Shown: positions 1-7,000, counted from the stretch's first letter. The stretch is DNA of 7,332 nucleotides from Gemmatimonas phototrophica (GCA_945870175.1 CAMBRJ010000141.1:1-7332); one strand, 5' to 3'. Notes: generated from the letters alone by a model not told the origin. Numbers and translations: made by a program.

Positions 1-141
1 TTTTTCTTTTGCTTTTGCCGGTGCTGTTGCTATTGCAGCTGCAGCTGCTGGTGCTGGTGCTGGTGCTGGTGCTGGTGCTGGTGCTGGTGCTGGTGTCGTT
101 GGATCTCTATGTTCTCTTGGCTCGGTCATCCTCTCACGCAT
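1..141 (-). CDS. Partial N-terminus of an unidentified Pro/Ala/Lys-rich protein, truncated by the left window edge
   Basis: Reading the minus strand from ATG at 141-139, or more likely the in-frame ATG at 129-127, gives an open frame that continues past position 1. From the second start the product begins MTEPREHRDPTT, then has eight Pro-Ala dipeptides, an alanine-rich stretch, and an Ala/Pro/Lys segment ending AKAKEK at the edge. No membrane segment or signal peptide precedes the PA tract, so this looks like a flexible, cytoplasmic N-terminal extension or linker. GAGAGG abuts the 129 start and is too close to be an ideal ribosome site. The opposite frame is also open through here, encoding a Gly-Ala repeat, but it has no start codon. 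The charged, Lys-rich continuation favours the minus-strand reading. The function cannot be told from this fragment. Confidence 0.45.
   Translation of the reverse strand, partial: MRERMTEPREHRDPTTPAPAPAPAPAPAPAPAAAAAIATAPAKAKEK
47..94. repeat. Perfect hexanucleotide tandem repeat, 8 copies of GCTGGT
   Basis: Eight uninterrupted copies of GCTGGT span 47-94. They are flanked on the left by a degenerate GCT/GCA run (about 35-46) and on the right by a decayed half copy. On the minus strand the repeat reads CCA-GCA, coding (Pro-Ala)8 in the partial gene. Every unit uses the same two codons, as expected for recent slippage expansion rather than selection on the protein alone. Copy number changes in whole units would keep the reading frame. 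Confidence 0.95.
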
Positions 142-148
142 ACGTCTT

Positions 149-1534
149 ATGAAACGTCTGACTACGGCAACTTTGGCGGCGGCGATGCTCGCGGTCGCAG
201 TCCCTGCAGTCGTGCGTGGGCAGGCGGCCCGGGCATACGCCGTGCCGGAAGCGGCGGCCCTGCTTCCATGGTCGCAGCAGATCGCGATTCGCGAAGACTG
301 GCTCACCAAGCGGCATGCGCTGCTGTTGCCGATGATGCGGCGCCATAAGATTGGCATGTGGATCGTGGTGAACGAGGAATTTCACGACGACCCGCTGTCG
401 CCGTACGTCGCCCCGCCGCGGCCCTACACGGGCAATCGCGACTTCTTCGTGTTCATCGACGCTCGCGAGCAGGGGCTCAAGAAGTTCGCGATCACGGCGT
501 ACACCGAGGAGAATCTGGCGCGATTCTTCGACGCACCGTTCACCGAGCCACGTCCGCCGGCCACCACGCTGCGCGATCTGTATCAGCAGTACAAGCCGGC
601 CACGGTGGGGCTCGGTATTCGGGGACGGCGCGGGCAGACGCGTTCGCTCGGCTACGACGCGTATCGATTTCTTGCCGAGACGCTTGGCGAGGATGCGGAG
701 AAGACGTTTGTGAGTGCGAGCGATCTGATCGAAGAGTATCTCGATACCAGGCTGCCGGAGGAGACGGAGCACTACCGCGCGGCGGTGTCCGTCACCGAAG
801 CGATCGTGAAGCGGGCGCTCTCGAATGCGGTGATTACGCCCAATCGCACCACGGTGGGCGATGTGCGTCGCGCGCTGTTCGACATGCTGGGGGCGGCGGG
901 TGTGCGCACCTGGTTCCAGCCCGATCTCCGCGTGCAGCGCACGGGCGAGGACATTGCGACGTCACGCGGATTTCTGGCCGTGGCGCCGGAGAGCACCGTG
1001 ATTCGTCATGGCGACGTCGTGCACGTGGACTTCGGCATCAGCTACATGGGCTTCGATACCGACTGGCAGAAGATGGCGTACGTACTGAAGCCGGGTGAGC
1101 GCGATGTGCCGGAGAGCTTCAAGCGGGCTATGGCGAATACCAACACGCTGCAGGACGCGGTGATGCTGCGTCACGCGCGGCCGGGCGCGACTGGCGGGTC
1201 GGTATTCACGAACACGATGGTCGAAATGAAACAGCGCGGCATCGAAGCCATGGTGTATTCGCATCCCATCGGGACGCAGGGGCACGGGCTCGGCGCGTCG
1301 ATCGATTTCCGTAGCCCGCTGCGCAGCGATACCACCGCGCAGAACTCACGGCTGCGACTGGGCTCGTACATCTCCATCGAGCTGAACACGGCCACGCCGA
1401 TTCCCGAGTGGAACGGCAAGAAGCTGTTTGTCATGATGGAGGACGACGCGTTTTTGACGGAGCAGGGCTTTCGTTTCTTCCGGCCGCGTCAGGAGTCGTA
1501 CTACCTGATCAAGGCATCGGGCAACGCGATGTAG
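149..1534 (+). CDS. Exported M24-family metallopeptidase, Xaa-Pro peptidase-like, atypical active site
   Basis: The 461-residue product starts with a good Sec signal peptide: MKR, a hydrophobic stretch to about residue 22, then VRGQ. This supports ATG 149 although no Shine-Dalgarno sequence is visible. Residues about 40-200 resemble the creatinase/prolidase N-terminal domain; about 205-450 form the pita-bread M24 catalytic domain. All five dinuclear-metal ligands can be placed: D294 (HVDFG) and D305, 11 apart as in the family; H379 (QGHGLG); E411 (SIEL); E431 (MMEDD). M24 enzymes of this type usually cleave an N-terminal residue ahead of proline, here probably in the periplasm. Two oddities: the second histidine normally seven residues after the metal histidine is D386, and the usual LHY motif upstream of the first aspartate is absent. 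Specificity may therefore differ from aminopeptidase P. The gene converges on the cytochrome/monooxygenase gene with a 21 bp gap. Confidence 0.88.
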   Translation: MKRLTTATLAAAMLAVAVPAVVRGQAARAYAVPEAAALLPWSQQIAIREDWLTKRHALLLPMMRRHKIGMWIVVNEEFHDDPLSPYVAPPRPYTGNRDFFVFIDAREQGLKKFAITAYTEENLARFFDAPFTEPRPPATTLRDLYQQYKPATVGLGIRGRRGQTRSLGYDAYRFLAETLGEDAEKTFVSASDLIEEYLDTRLPEETEHYRAAVSVTEAIVKRALSNAVITPNRTTVGDVRRALFDMLGAAGVRTWFQPDLRVQRTGEDIATSRGFLAVAPESTVIRHGDVVHVDFGISYMGFDTDWQKMAYVLKPGERDVPESFKRAMANTNTLQDAVMLRHARPGATGGSVFTNTMVEMKQRGIEAMVYSHPIGTQGHGLGASIDFRSPLRSDTTAQNSRLRLGSYISIELNTATPIPEWNGKKLFVMMEDDAFLTEQGFRFFRPRQESYYLIKASGNAM

Positions 1535-1555
1535 CACCGCCCGATGCGCCGGGAC

Positions 1556-2938
1556 TCAGTAGGCGTATCCGAAGATGATGTTCATTTCGTCGCTGGAAAG
1601 CAGCCCGAAGCCGATGGTGCGGTTGGTGACGTTGTTCCAGGTGACCACCGAGACGAGCGCATCGCCGGGTTGCAGCACGATCGGGGTGTCGAAATTCGTG
1701 AAGTCCGGGTGCTCCCAGTCGGTGTTCACGTAGACGGTGGTTTCGGTGCCGTTGGCCCGGCGCACGCGGATCTCGTAGCGCTCGCCCATCGAGTGCATGT
1801 GCGAGGTGAGGCCGAGGACGGTGGTGCGCACCGACATGGGAAACACCGTGCGCACGGTGGTGCGCTGTTTCGGCGGCAGCGAAAAGCTGGTGTTGGCGAG
1901 ATTGAGCGTGCGGGCCACCGTCTGCACCTGCGCACGATCTGCCGTGTACAGATTGGCGAACGCCTCACCGGGCAGATCGATCGGCGCGCGATTCACGTAG
2001 TGCACGTTGAAATCGAGCGACGTATTGGCTGGCAAGCGCAGCGCCACGCCGGGGGGGAACCGGTAGTCGAACTCTTGCGTCATCGCGCCCGCGAAGTACA
2101 CGTGACACGCCATGGGCAGCATGTTGACGATGTTCAACGAGCCATCGGTATTTCTGATGTCGCGAACCACGTTGGCCGTCGGGCGCAAATTGCAGGGAAA
2201 GGCGGTCCGGCTCTCGTCGAAGGTGTAGAGCAGGAGATGATGACTGCCCGGACGCATGCGCGACTGAATGCGGGTGACGTACAGGTCGCTGGCATTGCCG
2301 ACGCGGCGGTAGACGAACAGCTCGCGCTCGGAACCGGGGGACACGGCGAAGCTGTCGACCTTGAGCTGCAACCCTGCCGCCGTCGGGGCACTGAGCGGCG
2401 TGAAGCTCGCGGACTGTAGGCGCACGTCGGCGAGTACCGCGGTGTCGACCACGTGTCCGCTGCGGGGTGCTCCGGCTTCGATCCACCGACGTACGTACTC
2501 GAGCTGGCCAGCGGTGACGCCTTTGGTGGTGCCCATCGGCATAAGCTGGCCATAGTCGCGGCTATGGTGGCCGGGAACCCACGCCAACTTGTGATACAGC
2601 AGCGAGCTGTCGGCCCGAAACGGCTTCACGCGGGCGACTCCATCAGACCGCGCGATCTGCTGGACCGAGGCGATGCCGACGAGTTGCTGGTAGGCGGAGT
2701 CGCTGGTGAGCACGAGCTGCGACTGCCGCGCACTGGCATCGCCGGCGCGATGACAGGAGACACACGACGGATCGAGAATGTCGCGCTGAATGCGGGCGAA
2801 GGTACCGTTGGCGGCGGCGCTGCTGGGGGACCCATCGGTTGCCGCATCGCCTCCACACGCGCTGGCGATGCCGAGCAGCGTAAACAGCGCGATTCGGCGG
2901 AACGGTGTGCGCCGCTGGCCAGGTCTTCCGGTTTTCAT
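1556..2938 (-). CDS. Cytochrome c-type II copper monooxygenase (PHM/DBM-like) fusion lipoprotein
   Basis: I choose ATG at 2938-2936 (460 residues). It is followed by a basic n-region (RRTPFRR), a hydrophobic core and a lipobox-like ASAC at C28, and preceded by GGAG at a suitable distance; the open frame extends upstream to 3016. Residues 59-63 are CVSCH, a c-type heme site, and LMPM (M133 or M135) is the likely distal heme ligand. The remainder matches the two-domain copper type II, ascorbate-dependent monooxygenase fold. CuH ligands are H233 and H234 (SHHLLLY) and H313 (VHYVN). CuM ligands are H380 and H382 (SHMHSMG) and M452 (SSDEMN). The H382-M452 distance is 70, the same as H244-M314 in rat PHM. 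C249 and C278 could form a disulfide. Such enzymes hydroxylate C-H bonds using O2; the substrate here is unknown. The fused heme could supply electrons in place of ascorbate (inference). It is convergent with the M24 gene on its left. Confidence 0.88.
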   Translation of the reverse strand: MKTGRPGQRRTPFRRIALFTLLGIASACGGDAATDGSPSSAAANGTFARIQRDILDPSCVSCHRAGDASARQSQLVLTSDSAYQQLVGIASVQQIARSDGVARVKPFRADSSLLYHKLAWVPGHHSRDYGQLMPMGTTKGVTAGQLEYVRRWIEAGAPRSGHVVDTAVLADVRLQSASFTPLSAPTAAGLQLKVDSFAVSPGSERELFVYRRVGNASDLYVTRIQSRMRPGSHHLLLYTFDESRTAFPCNLRPTANVVRDIRNTDGSLNIVNMLPMACHVYFAGAMTQEFDYRFPPGVALRLPANTSLDFNVHYVNRAPIDLPGEAFANLYTADRAQVQTVARTLNLANTSFSLPPKQRTTVRTVFPMSVRTTVLGLTSHMHSMGERYEIRVRRANGTETTVYVNTDWEHPDFTNFDTPIVLQPGDALVSVVTWNNVTNRTIGFGLLSSDEMNIIFGYAY

Positions 2939-3120
2939 CGGTCTCCGTTGGCCGAATGGCGCACGAAAGGGTTTGGTATGCAAGGTAGGTGAAGGTGAGG
3001 CCGGTGGCCAGCGCACCCCGGTCGCACTGCCCCAATACGCGGCCTTGGCGCGGCCGATGACGCCGTGACGTCGGGGATTCCACTACTGCGACGCTTCACG
3101 CCGCCGCCAACGTTTCAGCG
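2939..3120. other. Divergent intergenic region between the monooxygenase and L,D-transpeptidase genes
   Basis: These 182 bp must hold promoters for both flanking genes. On the minus strand, GGAG lies just upstream of the lipoprotein start, and TTGCAT near 2980 is a weak -35-like match without a convincing -10. No convincing sigma-70 promoter or Shine-Dalgarno sequence is visible for the rightward gene. A short inverted repeat (CGGCC/GGCCG) occurs around 3040-3056. Nothing else is recognisable. Confidence 0.5.
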
Positions 3121-4647
3121 GTGACTCTGCTTCTCGTTCGTCTCGTGTTGGTCGCGCTGTTGGTGACGCACGGTGTTGTGCAGCCATGCCGCCTCGACGC
3201 GCAACTCGCTCCCACCACGCCCTTCGGTGCGGCGTTGCAGCGGATTGTGGTGTCGAATCGGCACGCGCCGCAGCGCTGGCCGCAGCTGAGCGATGTCGCG
3301 GCCGATCTGCGCACCGTGTATGCCGCGAATGGTTGGACGCCGTTGTGGGCGCGAGGCGGGCGACCAACGCCGTCGGCGCTTTCCACCATTGCCGAGTTGG
3401 CGCGGATCGATCGTCGCGGTCTCGAACCGTCGGACTACGATGCCGAACGTCTGCGGGAGCTTGTGCGCCTCCTCGGCGCCGGCGCGCCGCCGGGGACGGA
3501 CGACAGGGTCGTAGAGTTCGAGGTCATGCTGAGCACGGCCGCGCTCCGATCGCTGCGCTCAGTGCAGTACGGTCGCGTGTCGGCGCGCGTCGCGCACGCC
3601 GATCTGCGGTTTCCGCACGAACCCTGGGGCGCGCCGGAGGCACTGCTGGCCCTGTCTGGCACGACGGATGCGGCATCGCACTACGCCGCGGCCGAGCCGC
3701 CGTATCAACATTACCGTCTGCTGGTCGATGCGCTCGCGCGCTATCGCGCGCTGGCCAGCGATACGGTCCAACTACGACAGGCGCTTCGGGATACTACACG
3801 AACACGGGGCACCCCGGAGCGCATGATCACGCTGCGTCGTCGCCTGGATACGCGCGTACTGCAACTCACCACGACGCTCGAACGCTGGCGTTGGCTGCCA
3901 CACCAGTTCACGGAGCCGCCGATCATCGTGAACATTCCCGCGTTTGAGCTCTATGCCTTTCGTTCCGCGAGTGAGCGCGAGGTATTGCGCATGAACGTGG
4001 TGGTCGGCAACGCGTACGATCACAAGACGCCGGTGTTCAGCGGCGCCGTGCGGTACCTGATGTTCTCGCCGTACTGGGACGTACCGCCCAGTATCGTCCG
4101 CACGGAGGTGCTGCCGAAGGCGCGGAAGAATATCGACTATCTCACGCGCAACGAGTTCGAGATCGTGGGCTCGAATGAGCAGGTGATCCCGACCACCTCT
4201 GGCGCGTTGGACGCGGTGTCGGCGGGCCGCGCGCGCATTCGACAGCGCCCGGGCGCGCAGAACGCGCTCGGCGGCGTGAAATTCATTTTCCCGAATGCAT
4301 TCAACGTGTACATGCACGACACGCCGGCGCAGGCGTTGTTCGGGGAAGCACGGCGTGACTTCAGTCACGGCTGCATCCGCCTTTCACAGCCGGCGGCGCT
4401 GGCCGCGCTGCTGTTGCGTGATCAGCCGGGGTGGGATTCGACGCGGATCGCAGCAGAGATGCACCGCGCGATGCCGTTGCAGGTGATGCTCACGGCCCCG
4501 GTGCCGGTGCACGTGGTCTACGCCACGGTGGTGGCGCGGGACGACGGTACAGTGGTATTCCATGACGACATTTACGGACACGACCGCCGGCTGCGCGCAT
4601 TGCTGAAGGGCGGCTATCCGTATGCTGCACCGGATCGCCGCCCCTGA
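3121..4647 (+). CDS. L,D-transpeptidase, YcbB/LdtD-like, YkuD catalytic domain
   Basis: The 508-residue product would make 3-3 cross-links in peptidoglycan, or attach proteins to it, in the periplasm. GTG 3121 is the only usable start between the upstream in-frame stop (3058) and the signal sequence, which is Leu/Val-rich with one Arg and a plausible cleavage at about LDA-QL (residue 27-28). No Shine-Dalgarno is clear. Residues about 35-215 match the helical scaffold domain of YcbB-type enzymes. LERWRWLP (253-260) is a hallmark just before the YkuD domain (about 265-455). The active site is SHGCIR with catalytic C418 and H416, and H399 in the MHDTP motif is the likely catalytic histidine. Only about 40 residues separate scaffold and LERWRWLP, so the internal peptidoglycan-binding domain found in E. 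coli LdtD appears to be missing. The C-terminal DDIYGHD segment is also typical of the group. The stop lies 4 bp from that of the convergent peptidase gene. Confidence 0.93.
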   Translation: MTLLLVRLVLVALLVTHGVVQPCRLDAQLAPTTPFGAALQRIVVSNRHAPQRWPQLSDVAADLRTVYAANGWTPLWARGGRPTPSALSTIAELARIDRRGLEPSDYDAERLRELVRLLGAGAPPGTDDRVVEFEVMLSTAALRSLRSVQYGRVSARVAHADLRFPHEPWGAPEALLALSGTTDAASHYAAAEPPYQHYRLLVDALARYRALASDTVQLRQALRDTTRTRGTPERMITLRRRLDTRVLQLTTTLERWRWLPHQFTEPPIIVNIPAFELYAFRSASEREVLRMNVVVGNAYDHKTPVFSGAVRYLMFSPYWDVPPSIVRTEVLPKARKNIDYLTRNEFEIVGSNEQVIPTTSGALDAVSAGRARIRQRPGAQNALGGVKFIFPNAFNVYMHDTPAQALFGEARRDFSHGCIRLSQPAALAALLLRDQPGWDSTRIAAEMHRAMPLQVMLTAPVPVHVVYATVVARDDGTVVFHDDIYGHDRRLRALLKGGYPYAAPDRRP

Positions 4648-4651
4648 GTCG

Positions 4652-6121
4652 CTACGGCTGAATCTTGGCGCGCCGTTTCATCAGCGCTTCGATTTCGTCC
4701 ATCTCGCGCGGTACCAGAGAAATGCGCTCGAGCCCCTTGCCGGTGATGATGTAGTCGTCTTCGATGCGCACGCCGGTGTTCTGATACTTGAGGACCGCAC
4801 TGCGCACCTTCGCAATGAACGCGCGGTTTTTCGGCGTATCGGGCAGTACGTCGAGCGCCTTCGTGCTCACGTAGATGCCCGGCTCGATCGTGAACGCATC
4901 GCCGACAGCAAACTTGGCATCGGGCCCGTTTTCCTGCATCGGGTCGTGCACGGCGAGTCCGATGCCGTGCGTGATGCCGTGAATCATCCACAGGTTGGAC
5001 TGCCGACACTGCGCCGGGCTCGTGGTGCAGTTCACGTTCCAGGGCGGATCGAAGGAGGCGTCCACGCTTTCCACCAGCCCGAGGGCGGCCAGTCCGCGCG
5101 CCCGCAGCGCCACGGACGAATCGGTCGCGGCCCGTACACTCATGCCCGGCTTGGAGAATCGCTCAGCGATATCCTGCGCATCGCGCACCAACTGGTAGAG
5201 CTGACGTTGCTGGGCGGTGTAGGTGCCGCTGACGGGAATGGTGCGGGTGATGTCCGCCGCGTAGCCGCGATATTCGGCCGCGGCGTCCATGACGACGAGG
5301 TCGCCGGGCTTCGCCGGATCACTGGCCTTCATGTAGTGGAGTGTGGTGCCGTTGATTCCGGCGCCGACAATCGATCCGTAGGCCGGGCGTTCGGCACCCC
5401 GTCGGGTGAATTCGTATTCGAGCGTCGCGCGCAGCTCATACTCCTGCGTCGGATTCGCCGTGAGCATGGCGGCGCGATGTCCTTCGGCACTGATCTCGGC
5501 CGCCTGCCGAATGAGCGCCATCTCGGCGTCAGACTTCTTGGCGCGCACCTGCAGCACGAACGGCATGCCATTGCGAACCGCCAGCGTGGGGAAGCGCTTG
5601 GCGAGTCCCTTGAGGGCTTCCTGACCGCGCGTGAGGGTGTCGTTGCGCGCAAAGTCCATCGTTTCCACGTCGGGCACGTGGTAGAAGGGCAGGCCGGTGG
5701 CGGCGAGCGAATCGAGGTACGCCGGAAGTGCCGACGCGGAGCGGCCCGGCATGCCGTACTTCGCCACGCTGGTCGCTGAGTCCGCGCGCACGCCGTAGTA
5801 GAAGGCCGTGCGGGCGTCGAGCGGCGTGAGAAACAGCGTGCTCTGTGGGCGCTTGTTGCGCACCACCATGACCACTGCGGCGTCGGGTTCGTTGAGCTCG
5901 GTGAGATAGCGGAAGGCGGGCAGCTGATAGAACGTGCTGAAATCGTGCACCAGCGCGCGTCCGCCGAAGGCGATCACGACACCGCTATCGATGCGGGCCG
6001 CAATGGCCTCGCGTCGGGCCGCGGTCTCTTTCGGGGTAATCGCGGCGTTTGGCTGCGCGAGCAGGGTGACCGGCGTCATCGCGACGAGCGCGGCGGCCAA
6101 CTGGGACAGGGGAGTACGCAT
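4652..6121 (-). CDS. Exported Xaa-Pro aminopeptidase-like M24 peptidase
   Basis: The frame is open back to 6394, but ATG 6121-6119 begins a typical signal peptide (MRTPLSQLAAALVAM, cleavage near LLA-QP), giving 489 residues; no Shine-Dalgarno is evident. Residues about 30-170 form an aminopeptidase P N-terminal-like domain, and about 200-470 the M24 catalytic domain. The metal ligands are complete: D279 (VVMDAAAEY), D290 (AADITRT), H385 (THGIG), E413 (TIEPGIY) and E454 (VRIEDD). The supporting histidines of PepP-type enzymes are also present: LHY before the first aspartate, and H392 seven residues after H385. The enzyme should remove N-terminal residues preceding proline from peptides in the periplasm. 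C365 and C372, in an insert before the metal histidine, may form a disulfide after export. It could also be called a prolidase-like enzyme, but its architecture fits aminopeptidase P better. It is divergent from the phosphatase gene and convergent with the transpeptidase gene. Confidence 0.92.
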   Translation of the reverse strand: MRTPLSQLAAALVAMTPVTLLAQPNAAITPKETAARREAIAARIDSGVVIAFGGRALVHDFSTFYQLPAFRYLTELNEPDAAVVMVVRNKRPQSTLFLTPLDARTAFYYGVRADSATSVAKYGMPGRSASALPAYLDSLAATGLPFYHVPDVETMDFARNDTLTRGQEALKGLAKRFPTLAVRNGMPFVLQVRAKKSDAEMALIRQAAEISAEGHRAAMLTANPTQEYELRATLEYEFTRRGAERPAYGSIVGAGINGTTLHYMKASDPAKPGDLVVMDAAAEYRGYAADITRTIPVSGTYTAQQRQLYQLVRDAQDIAERFSKPGMSVRAATDSSVALRARGLAALGLVESVDASFDPPWNVNCTTSPAQCRQSNLWMIHGITHGIGLAVHDPMQENGPDAKFAVGDAFTIEPGIYVSTKALDVLPDTPKNRAFIAKVRSAVLKYQNTGVRIEDDYIITGKGLERISLVPREMDEIEALMKRRAKIQP

Positions 6122-6311
6122 GGACTGAAGAGGGCGGACAGGGTGCCGGTCGTCAAGGCGCACAGCATGTTTTCCGCATTCTGTCGGTTCTGGCTGACGC
6201 CTATATTTTCGTGACGCGGTGTAGCGCCACGGGTCGTCGCGGCCTTTGACCGTGGGTCCGCTGCCGGCATCGGGTACGACATTACGCGCCTGAGGCGCAT
6301 CGAGGAGCACA
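6122..6311. promoter_or_regulatory. Divergent intergenic region with an AT-rich candidate -10 element
   Basis: This 190 bp gap separates the leftward peptidase start from the rightward phosphatase start. The only AT-rich island is CTATATTTTC at 6201-6210. Its TATATT (6202-6207) could act as a -10 box for the rightward gene, about 105 bp upstream of it, but the -35 position (TTCTGT) is a poor match. A TTGACC at 6246-6251 has no suitably spaced -10. A good ribosome site, GAGGAG at 6302-6307, lies 4 bp before the phosphatase ATG. Promoter assignment is tentative. Confidence 0.3.
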
Positions 6312-6869
6312 ATGCAAACGAGATCGTCGTGGCGCGCGGGTGCGGTCGGCATGGTGGGCATCCTGTTGGCGACGGGAATGTTCGCCCCCCGCATGCTCGC
6401 CGCGCAGCCGTCGCTGGTGGTGCTGGTCCGTCATGGTGAGAAGGCGACGGAGGGCGGCAGTGATCCGTCGCTGAGCGAGGCCGGCAAGGCGCGCGCGCAG
6501 GCGCTGGCCGACGCGATGGCGATGACCACGCCGAACGCGATCATCGTGTCGTCGCTCAAGCGGACCGCGGAAACGGCGGCCGTGGTGTTTTCGAAGACGG
6601 GGGTGGTGCCGACGGTGATCGCCATCGGTGGCGCGACGCACGTCGCCGACGTGGCGGCGGCGGTGCGTAAGGCAACGGGCGTGGTGCTGGTGGTGGGTCA
6701 TAGCAATACCGTGCCGGCCATTGTCACCGCGCTCGGCGGGCCGACGCTGCCGGATATCTGCGATGCGCGCTATGCGACGATGTTCGTGCTCACGCCGGGC
6801 GTTGCAGGGAAAGCGGCGCAGGTGGTGCTGACGCACTACGGGGCCGCGGATGCCAAGGGTGGATGCTGA
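6312..6869 (+). CDS. Exported histidine phosphatase superfamily protein (phosphoglycerate mutase-like)
   Basis: The 185-residue product has an N-terminal signal sequence (basic start, hydrophobic residues about 10-24, cleavage near LAA-QP at 31-32), so it probably works in the periplasm. The histidine phosphatase signature RHGEK is at residues 40-44, where H41 is the expected phospho-accepting histidine. R84 in SSLKRTAETA is the second phosphate-binding arginine, and GHSN (129-132) carries the second catalytic histidine H130. The size is that of a minimal, SixA-like single-domain member. Family members hydrolyse phosphoesters or phosphohistidine; this substrate cannot be told from sequence. 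GAGGAG sits 4 bp before ATG 6312, the clearest ribosome site in the window. A second stop (TAG) follows directly after TGA. The gene is apparently monocistronic, divergent from the M24 peptidase gene and 131 bp before the next gene. Confidence 0.9.
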   Translation: MQTRSSWRAGAVGMVGILLATGMFAPRMLAAQPSLVVLVRHGEKATEGGSDPSLSEAGKARAQALADAMAMTTPNAIIVSSLKRTAETAAVVFSKTGVVPTVIAIGGATHVADVAAAVRKATGVVLVVGHSNTVPAIVTALGGPTLPDICDARYATMFVLTPGVAGKAAQVVLTHYGAADAKGGC

Positions 6870-6931
6870 TAGGGACCACGGTAGCGAACGGTGGATACCG
6901 CGGGGGAAGTTGTTTGGTGGCGAACGTTTGT

Positions 6932-6972
6932 GGGGCGGGGGGGGCGGTGCTTCCGGATGGGGGGTGACGGGG
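6932..6972 (+). other. G-run cluster with G-quadruplex potential
   Basis: The plus strand has guanine runs at 6932-6935 (4), 6937-6944 (8), 6959-6964 (6) and 6969-6972 (4) within 41 bases. This meets the simple criterion of four or more G-tracts, with one long loop of 14 bases; the 8-G run can also supply two tracts by itself. It lies between the phosphatase stop and the GxxExxY start. No typical terminator (stem followed by a T-run) is seen in this gap. Confidence 0.55.
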
Positions 6973-7000
6973 TGGTGACGGCTGTGGGCGACCGTTCGGC

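Noticed and set aside
47..94. CRISPR-like or origin iteron array
   Set aside because: The unit is 6 bp with no spacers, so it is a simple coding-type tandem repeat.
2..148. Upstream extension of the first M24 peptidase through a Gly-Ala repeat
   Set aside because: The frame is open, but there is no ATG, GTG or TTG in frame between 2 and 148, and ATG 149 starts a textbook signal peptide.
134..772. Minus-strand open frame (212 codons) opposite the first M24 peptidase
   Set aside because: No domain or signal is visible, and the plus strand has a signal peptide and M24 motifs.
1544..2419. Long plus-strand open frame (291 codons) opposite the copper monooxygenase gene
   Set aside because: His/Arg/Gly-rich translation with no recognisable motifs. 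The minus strand carries clear cytochrome and copper-ligand motifs, so this is a high-GC antisense shadow.
4622..5779. Plus-strand open frame (385 codons) opposite the second M24 peptidase
   Set aside because: It overlaps both the end of the transpeptidase gene and the well-supported peptidase gene, and has the Arg/His-rich composition of an antisense frame.
6122..6394. 91-residue N-terminal extension of the second M24 peptidase
   Set aside because: It would overlap the start of the phosphatase gene and place the signal peptide internally. The start at 6121 fits better.
6282..6836. Minus-strand open frame (184 codons) opposite the histidine phosphatase
   Set aside because: Low-complexity His/Arg-rich translation; the plus strand has the RHG and GHSN motifs and a good ribosome site.
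6879..6903. Possible rho-independent terminator after the phosphatase gene
   Set aside because: Only 4-5 bp stems (CGGTA/TACCG) with a long loop and no T-run follow.
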